Part shown: one piece after another, positions 58,631 through 64,000 of the stretch
Position numbering within the stretch: position 1 is the first letter of the stretch
Layout of the letters: every line of letters begins with the position of its first letter
DNA from: Myxococcales bacterium
GTDB lineage: Bacteria; Myxococcota_A; Polyangia; Haliangiales; Haliangiaceae
Length of the DNA stretch: 64,000 nucleotides
Assembly: GCA_947483555.1 (NCBI GenBank)
Contig: CANKMW010000026.1
Coordinates: 1-64,000 of the forward strand
Reading direction: 5' to 3'
Notes under the pieces: generated by a model
Told to the model about the DNA's origin: nothing
The model's input: only the letters and a program-made list of their open reading frames with translations
The model's database searches: none
Translations under genes and position numbers: made by a program

Positions 58631-59629
58631 ATGGGTTTGCACCGCCGGGTGATCGCGACGTTGAGCGCCGGCCTGGCCGGGTGCGGCGCGACCGCGATCG
58701 GGGTCGCGCATCGCGCCGACGCCGGGGCGGTCGCGACGGTGGCGCCCGGGTTCCGGTTGCCGTCGCACCGCGGCGGCGAGGTCGCGTCCGCCGTCGCGCT
58801 GGCCCGGCGCCGTGTCGCGCTGGTGTTCTACCGCGGCTTCTGGTGACCGTGGTGTCGTGCCCAGCTCGGTGAGCTGGCAGATGCTCGGGCGGCGTTCGCG
58901 CGCCGCGGCGTGACCATCGTCGGCATCAGCGATGATCCGGTCGAGGACTCGGCGCGCCTGGCGGCGCAGCTCGACCTCGACTTCGCGCTGCTGGCGGATC
59001 GCGCCGGCGAGGTCGCGCGCCAGTACGTCGGCACCGACGACCACGGCAACGCGTTGCCCGGGGTCGTGCTGATCGACGCCGACGGCACGATCGCCTTTCG
59101 ACAGATCGGTGAGCGCAAGGACGATCGCTTGGGCGCCCAGGCGTTGCTCGACGTCATCGATCGCACGTTCGGACCGGCGGCGGGCGGCGCGGAGCCGCTC
59201 GGTGACGGCTACCTGCCAGTCAGCCGGCTCCAGCTGCGGTCTGGATTCGGCGGCGGCGCGGTCGCCGGCGACGGCGTGCGCAGCACCGGCGTGGTCGGCG
59301 CGGCCGTGCTGGTGCCGGTGGGCCGCCACCTCCTGCTCGGCCCCACCATCCACGCCGAAGCCCGCGGGGCGATCGATCTCGACGGCTCGGTCCGGCTGCG
59401 CCTGCCGGTGGTCGAACGGCTGGGCTGGGTCGAGGTCGGAGGCGCCCTCGGGACCACGGTCGGCGATGGCCGGGGCTGGAACGCCGGCGCCAGCCTCGGC
59501 GTCCAGTTCGCGATCGATCCGCGCTGGGCGGTGCACGTCGAGCTGACCGGCACCGGCCGCGCCGACGAGGGTCACGGCCCTCAGCTCGCCGTCACCGTCG
59601 GCGTCGCCCGCTTGCTGCGGCTACGGTGA
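58631..59629 (+). CDS. Probable selenoprotein: redoxin lipoprotein with UxxC motif and barrel-like extension
   Basis: 332 residues if the in-frame TGA at 58844-58846 is read as selenocysteine (residue 72). The N-terminus MGLHRRVIATLSAGLAGCG is a lipoprotein signal. The redoxin fold runs APGFRLPS, VALVFYRGFW-U-PWCRAQLGEL, VTIVGISDD and PGVVLIDADG; U72-P-W-C75 occupies the place of the CxxC active site in peroxiredoxin/thioredoxin-like proteins. The frame continues without another stop. A SECIS-like hairpin follows the TGA. After about residue 190, 140 residues have beta-barrel-like strands. It would be a periplasmic thiol oxidoreductase or peroxidase. TACGGT lies five bases before ATG. Confidence 0.8.
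58861..58877 (+). promoter_or_regulatory. Bacterial SECIS-like hairpin
   Basis: CCAGCTC, loop GGT, GAGCTGG: a perfect 7-bp stem whose apical loop starts with G, 21 bases after the TGA. Known bacterial SECIS elements have an apical loop with a G in its first two positions, about 16-37 bases after the UGA. Confidence 0.7.
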
Positions 59630-59723
59630 CGAACCGAGCCCGGGTGGCGCAGAGCTCATCCTGATCGCGCGGGTCGCGGCGTCGATGTCGAGATCCGCGC
59701 CGCGATGATCGGGCCGGGGCCGG

Positions 59724-61241
<1,518 letters not shown>

Positions 61242-61285
61242 TGGTCCCTCATTGACCATCACTGATTCATCATAGACCTGATACC

Positions 61286-61302
61286 TGGTTCACCGCGAAC
61301 CA
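61286..61302 (+). promoter_or_regulatory. Probable upstream activator site for RtcR
   Basis: TGGTTC, five bases, GAACCA: a perfect inverted repeat 38 bp upstream of the sigma-54 promoter, at the place expected for an enhancer-binding protein site in the rtcR-rtcB gap. Confidence 0.5.
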
Positions 61303-61340
61303 TTTCGGGTTTCGCGCGTCGACGTTCGGGCAGTTGCAGC

Positions 61341-61356
61341 TGGCACGCCGGACGCA
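61341..61356 (+). promoter_or_regulatory. Sigma-54 promoter of rtcB
   Basis: TGGCACG, four bases, ACGCA. The -24 element is perfect and the -12 GC is correctly placed (consensus TGGCACG-N4-TTGCW). Transcription would begin near 61367, five bases before the ATG at 61372, so the upstream in-frame ATG at 61357 cannot be the start of this transcript. Confidence 0.7.
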
Positions 61357-61371
61357 ATGGCCAGGCTCGCC

Positions 61372-62625
61372 ATGACCCGCGCACTCCTGACCAACCCGCC
61401 GGCCACCGTCGCCGCCGGCGCGCCGATCACGCTGATCAGCGGGCCCGACGTATGGATGGAAGGCGACGCCACGCTCCAGCTCGCCGCGGTGGCGCGGCTC
61501 GCCGGCTGCGTTCGCGCGGCCGGCATGCCGGACCTCCATCCCGGCCGTGGCTATCCGATCGGCGCCGTGGTCGCGACCCGCGACGTCGTTCACCCCCAGC
61601 TGGTCGGCGGCGACGCCGGCTGCGGCGCGCGCATCATCGTCACCACGGTCGAGCGCACCACGCCCGATCAGCTCGACCGCCGGCTGCGCGCGCAGTTCGA
61701 GGCCGCGCTGGTCGACGCCGCCGATCCCGCGGCGCTGTTCGCCGCCGCCTGGCAGCGCGGCGGCCGCGGCCTGGCCGAGGTCGACGGTCTGCCCGACGGC
61801 CTGCGCCAGCTCGCGGCCCGCGAGCCCGACGACGACCGCTTGCCGCCCAGCGGCGACCCCGGCCGCTACCAGGCCGGCTTCGAGCAGGTGCTCGGCACGG
61901 TCGGCGGTGGCAACCACTTCGCGGAGATCTCGCGGGTCGACGACGTGCGTGACACCGCGACCGCGGCCGGGCTCGGCCTGGCGCGCCACGCGCTGGTCGT
62001 GGTCGCCCACTCGGGCTCGCGCGGGCTCGGCACCGCGCTCGGCGCGCACTGGGGCCCTCGCCCGCTGCGCGGCACCGAGCGTGACGACTACCTCGGCGAG
62101 CTGGCCGGCGCCTGCCGGTTCGCCCACGCCAACCGCCTGGTGGTGGCCTACCGGCTGCTGAGCGCGCTCGGCGCGCTTCGCGACCACACCCTGCGCGGCG
62201 GCTTCGACGTCACCCACAACGACGTGCGGGCCGAGCGGCTCGACGGCGGCGAGGCCTGGATCCACCGCAAGGGCGCCGCCCCCGCCCCCGCCGGCGGCCT
62301 CACCATCGTGCTCGGCAGCCGCGGCGCATCGTCGTGGATCATGCTCGGCACCGGGGCCGCGGCCGGGCTGGGCTCGGTCGCCCACGGCGCTGGCCGCAAG
62401 ATGAAGCGCAGCGAGGCGCTCGCCAAGCTCAAGGATCGCTACCGCCGCAGCGAGGTCGCGCGCTCGACCCTCGGTGGCCGCGTGATCTGCGACGACAAGG
62501 CGCTCCTGTTCGAGGAGCACCCCGACGCCTACAAGGCGATCGAGCCGGTGATCGCCGCGCTCGTGGCCCACCGGCTCGCGACCCGGGTCGCGGCGCTGAC
62601 CCCGATCGTGACGGTGAAGCTGTGA
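61372..62625 (+). CDS. rtcB: RNA-splicing ligase RtcB, PrfH-associated type
   Basis: 417 residues. RtcB motifs: GMPDLHPGRGYPIGAV, GGDAGCGARI (metal Cys84), TVGGGNHFAEI, HSGSRGLG, LGSRGASSWIM and AHGAGRKMKR with the guanylated His338. RtcB seals 2',3'-cyclic phosphate or 3'-phosphate ends to 5'-OH RNA using GTP and Mn2+. The downstream prfH overlaps by 4 bp, which marks the RtcB2 type known to repair 16S rRNA cut by ribotoxins. Start at MTRALLTNPP fits the promoter and the N-terminus of relatives. Confidence 0.94.
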   Translation: MTRALLTNPPATVAAGAPITLISGPDVWMEGDATLQLAAVARLAGCVRAAGMPDLHPGRGYPIGAVVATRDVVHPQLVGGDAGCGARIIVTTVERTTPDQLDRRLRAQFEAALVDAADPAALFAAAWQRGGRGLAEVDGLPDGLRQLAAREPDDDRLPPSGDPGRYQAGFEQVLGTVGGGNHFAEISRVDDVRDTATAAGLGLARHALVVVAHSGSRGLGTALGAHWGPRPLRGTERDDYLGELAGACRFAHANRLVVAYRLLSALGALRDHTLRGGFDVTHNDVRAERLDGGEAWIHRKGAAPAPAGGLTIVLGSRGASSWIMLGTGAAAGLGSVAHGAGRKMKRSEALAKLKDRYRRSEVARSTLGGRVICDDKALLFEEHPDAYKAIEPVIAALVAHRLATRVAALTPIVTVKL

Positions 62626-63266
62626 ATCGCGTCGTGCTCCAGATCTCGTCGGGCGTCGGCCCGGCCGAGGCGCGACGCTTCGTGTTCCAGCTCGCTGCGC
62701 GTCTCGAGCAACGCGCCCACGACCGCGGCCTCGAGGTCGCCGAGGTGGTGTCGAGCGGTGCCGCCGGCGCGCCGCGGTCGGTCGCGTTGCACCTGCGCGG
62801 CGACGCGGCGACCCGGCTCGCCGACGAGCTTGGCACCCACGTGTTGATCGACCGCAGCCCGCGGCGTGGCCGTTCGGCGCGCAAGCGGTGGTTCGCGGCG
62901 GTGACGCTGCACCCGGCGCCGCCGACCGTCGCGGTCGCCAGGTTGCCGCGCGACCAGCTCGTGATCACCGCGTGTCGCGCCGGCGGCCCCGGCGGCCAGC
63001 ACGTCAACAAGGTGTCGTCGGCGGTGCGGGTCCAGCACCTGCCCTCGGGCCTGGCGGTGCGCAGCGCCAGCGAGCGCTCGCAACAGGCCAACCTCGATCG
63101 GGCGCTGCGCCGGCTGGCGGCGCTGCTGCACGCGGCGGCGCGCGCTCGCGTCGCAGACGCCCGCGATGCGCGGCGCCGCGTCCACTATCAGGTCGAGCGC
63201 GGCGCCGCGATCCGGACCTACATCCTCGCCGACGACGGCACGCTCCACCAGCGGAGCGCACCATGA
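62622..63266 (+). CDS. prfH: Peptide chain release factor homologue PrfH
   Basis: 214 residues from GTG overlapping the rtcB stop (GTGA). The catalytic GGQ is in GGPGGQHVNKVSSAVRV (Gly124-Gly125-Gln126), followed by SERSQQANLDRALRRLA. It lacks the codon-recognition domain of RF1/RF2 and the size matches PrfH. PrfH frees the peptide from ribosomes with cleaved 16S decoding centres so RtcB2 can reseal them; this role comes from work on homologues. Its own stop overlaps the next start (ATGA). Confidence 0.93.
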   Translation: MNRVVLQISSGVGPAEARRFVFQLAARLEQRAHDRGLEVAEVVSSGAAGAPRSVALHLRGDAATRLADELGTHVLIDRSPRRGRSARKRWFAAVTLHPAPPTVAVARLPRDQLVITACRAGGPGGQHVNKVSSAVRVQHLPSGLAVRSASERSQQANLDRALRRLAALLHAAARARVADARDARRRVHYQVERGAAIRTYILADDGTLHQRSAP

Positions 63267-64000
63267 CGCCCCCCGACGCCACCGCCACCGCCCGCGCCGC
63301 CGCCACCGCCACCGCCGACATCGCCGTCAACGCCCGCGGTCTCAAGGTCCACCTCCGGACCGTCGCGATCGGCGCCGTGACCTACCGCGTGGTGTCGCTG
63401 CGCCCCGCGACCACGGCCCGCTTCAGCGCCAACTTCTTCCACGACACCTGGCACCTCCTCACCGGGGGCGCCGGCGCGCTCGTGCTCGGGCGGCTGCTGT
63501 GGGGCCTGGCCTTCCAGCGCCAGCCCGGCACGCTGCTGATGATCGACGCGCCGCATCTGGTCCCGACGCCGTTCGAGGCCGACCGCGCCGATCCGATCGT
63601 CGTGGTGCCGGCCGGGCTGACCAGGTTCGACGTCGATCACCTGCGCACGCTGCGGCGCCGGCTGGGCGCCGGCGTCCCGACCACGACCGTCCGTTGGCAC
63701 ACCTTCGGGCTGCCGCGCGCGCTGACCGCCGACGGCGCCAACGCGGTGTGGCGTCGCGACGAGTACCGGGCCGAGCGCGCACGCGAGCAGATGAGCCGGC
63801 GCGCCGGGCTGATCTGCTACACCGCGCCACCCGACGTCTTGCGCGCCCACGCGGCCGCCATCTACCAGCTGCGCGACTGCCAGGACATGAGCTACCACCC
63901 GCTCGCCGAGGCCGGGCGGTTCCGCGGCTGGGGCTCCGACGGCGAGGTCCAGGTGTTCGCCAGGTTCGACGACGACGTGGCGGCGGCGACCATCGCGCGT
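63263..64000 (+). CDS. Unknown protein, third gene of rtcB-prfH operon (3' truncated by window)
   Basis: At least 246 residues, open to the window end, start overlapping the prfH stop (ATGA). An Ala/Thr-rich N-terminus leads to FFHDTWHLLTGGAGALVLGRLLWG, GTLLMIDAPHLVPTPFEADR, DPIVVVPAGL, LICYTAPPDVLRAHAAAIYQLRD and DMSYHPLAEAGRFRGWGSDG. I recognise no family. No signal peptide is evident; one hydrophobic stretch (GAGALVLGRLLWGLAF) could be buried. Coupling to rtcB-prfH suggests a part in RNA or ribosome repair or its control. Confidence 0.65.
   Translation, partial: MTPPDATATARAAATATADIAVNARGLKVHLRTVAIGAVTYRVVSLRPATTARFSANFFHDTWHLLTGGAGALVLGRLLWGLAFQRQPGTLLMIDAPHLVPTPFEADRADPIVVVPAGLTRFDVDHLRTLRRRLGAGVPTTTVRWHTFGLPRALTADGANAVWRRDEYRAERAREQMSRRAGLICYTAPPDVLRAHAAAIYQLRDCQDMSYHPLAEAGRFRGWGSDGEVQVFARFDDDVAAATIAR

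Noticed and set aside
58844..58846. TGA as a simple nonsense mutation splitting the redoxin gene into two pseudogene parts
   Set aside because: The stop sits exactly at the active-site position, the second part keeps its frame and motifs, and a SECIS-like hairpin follows; selenocysteine explains all three. It remains to be confirmed by finding sel genes.
61357..61371. ATG at 61357 as the rtcB start
   Set aside because: It lies upstream of the transcription start predicted from the sigma-54 promoter, and the relatives' N-terminus begins near the ATG at 61372.

Overview
The window looks like part of a chromosome from a Myxococcota bacterium, probably of the Kofleriaceae/Haliangiaceae type. The reasons are very high GC with strong third-position GC bias, many lipoproteins with Asp/Gly-rich linkers, two Hanks-type Ser/Thr kinases, DUF4388 (PATAN) signalling proteins, MYXO-CTERM-like C-termini, class II DAHP synthase and abundant GTG/TTG starts. 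The taxon is an inference from gene content; no rRNA or tRNA was seen.

Layout. (1) 1-676 is gene-poor: a frameshifted ATPase remnant, a pair of 31-35 bp inverted repeats and two palindromic interspersed repeats. (2) 677-7353 (minus) is a tightly coupled operon: ECF sigma factor, FecR-like anti-sigma, two SGNH hydrolases and an MBOAT acyltransferase, i.e. a dedicated cell-surface O-acylation module under its own sigma factor. (3) 7414-15948 holds a di-iron ferritin-like protein, a lipoprotein, a Ser/Thr kinase, nicotinamidase, a Kelch lipoprotein, a DUF2330 protein, a PHP phosphoesterase and a DUF1707 protein. (4) 15962-20926 pairs an AAA+ ATPase with a 962-residue Gln-rich protein carrying peptidoglycan-binding-like, alpha/beta-hydrolase and M15 carboxypeptidase domains; the pair looks like a contractile-injection-type ATPase and its cargo. 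(5) 20972-34424 is mixed housekeeping and accessory: NatA/NatB-like ABC exporter, pyrB, a second kinase, a haem-motif lipoprotein, a plant-type enoyl-ACP reductase, bfr-bfd, an HD protein, a large lipoprotein hydrolase, a likely structured RNA and a UbiB kinase. (6) 34483-46509 has an MBL-fold protein, an M61 peptidase, a CobS-like protein with a His-rich barrel protein, DAHP synthase and a CheY/DUF4388/GAF cluster. (7) 46406-55782 (minus) is the most striking locus: four genes with overlapping starts and stops encode a membrane P-loop GTPase-like protein, an unrecognised partner, a coiled-coil membrane protein and a 2041-residue fusion of a SEDS (FtsW/RodA) glycosyltransferase to a class B penicillin-binding protein. 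(8) 55948-59629 holds a TacA/TacT-type toxin-antitoxin pair, a TerB-like protein, a secreted trypsin-like protease and a probable selenoprotein with an in-frame UGA followed by a SECIS-like hairpin. (9) 59724-64000 is a divergent RNA/ribosome-repair locus: sigma-54 activator RtcR with a CARF-type sensor, then RtcB ligase, the release-factor homologue PrfH and an unknown third gene running off the end, behind a recognisable sigma-54 promoter.

Across the window many single genes have a TANNNT hexamer 5-11 bp before the start codon with no Shine-Dalgarno, which suggests leaderless transcription is common here. Best candidates for something undescribed are the GTPase-linked SEDS-PBP fusion operon, the selenoprotein with a barrel-like extension, the unknown third gene of the rtcB-prfH operon, the AAA+/three-domain effector pair and the structured RNA candidate near 32.7-33.0 kb.
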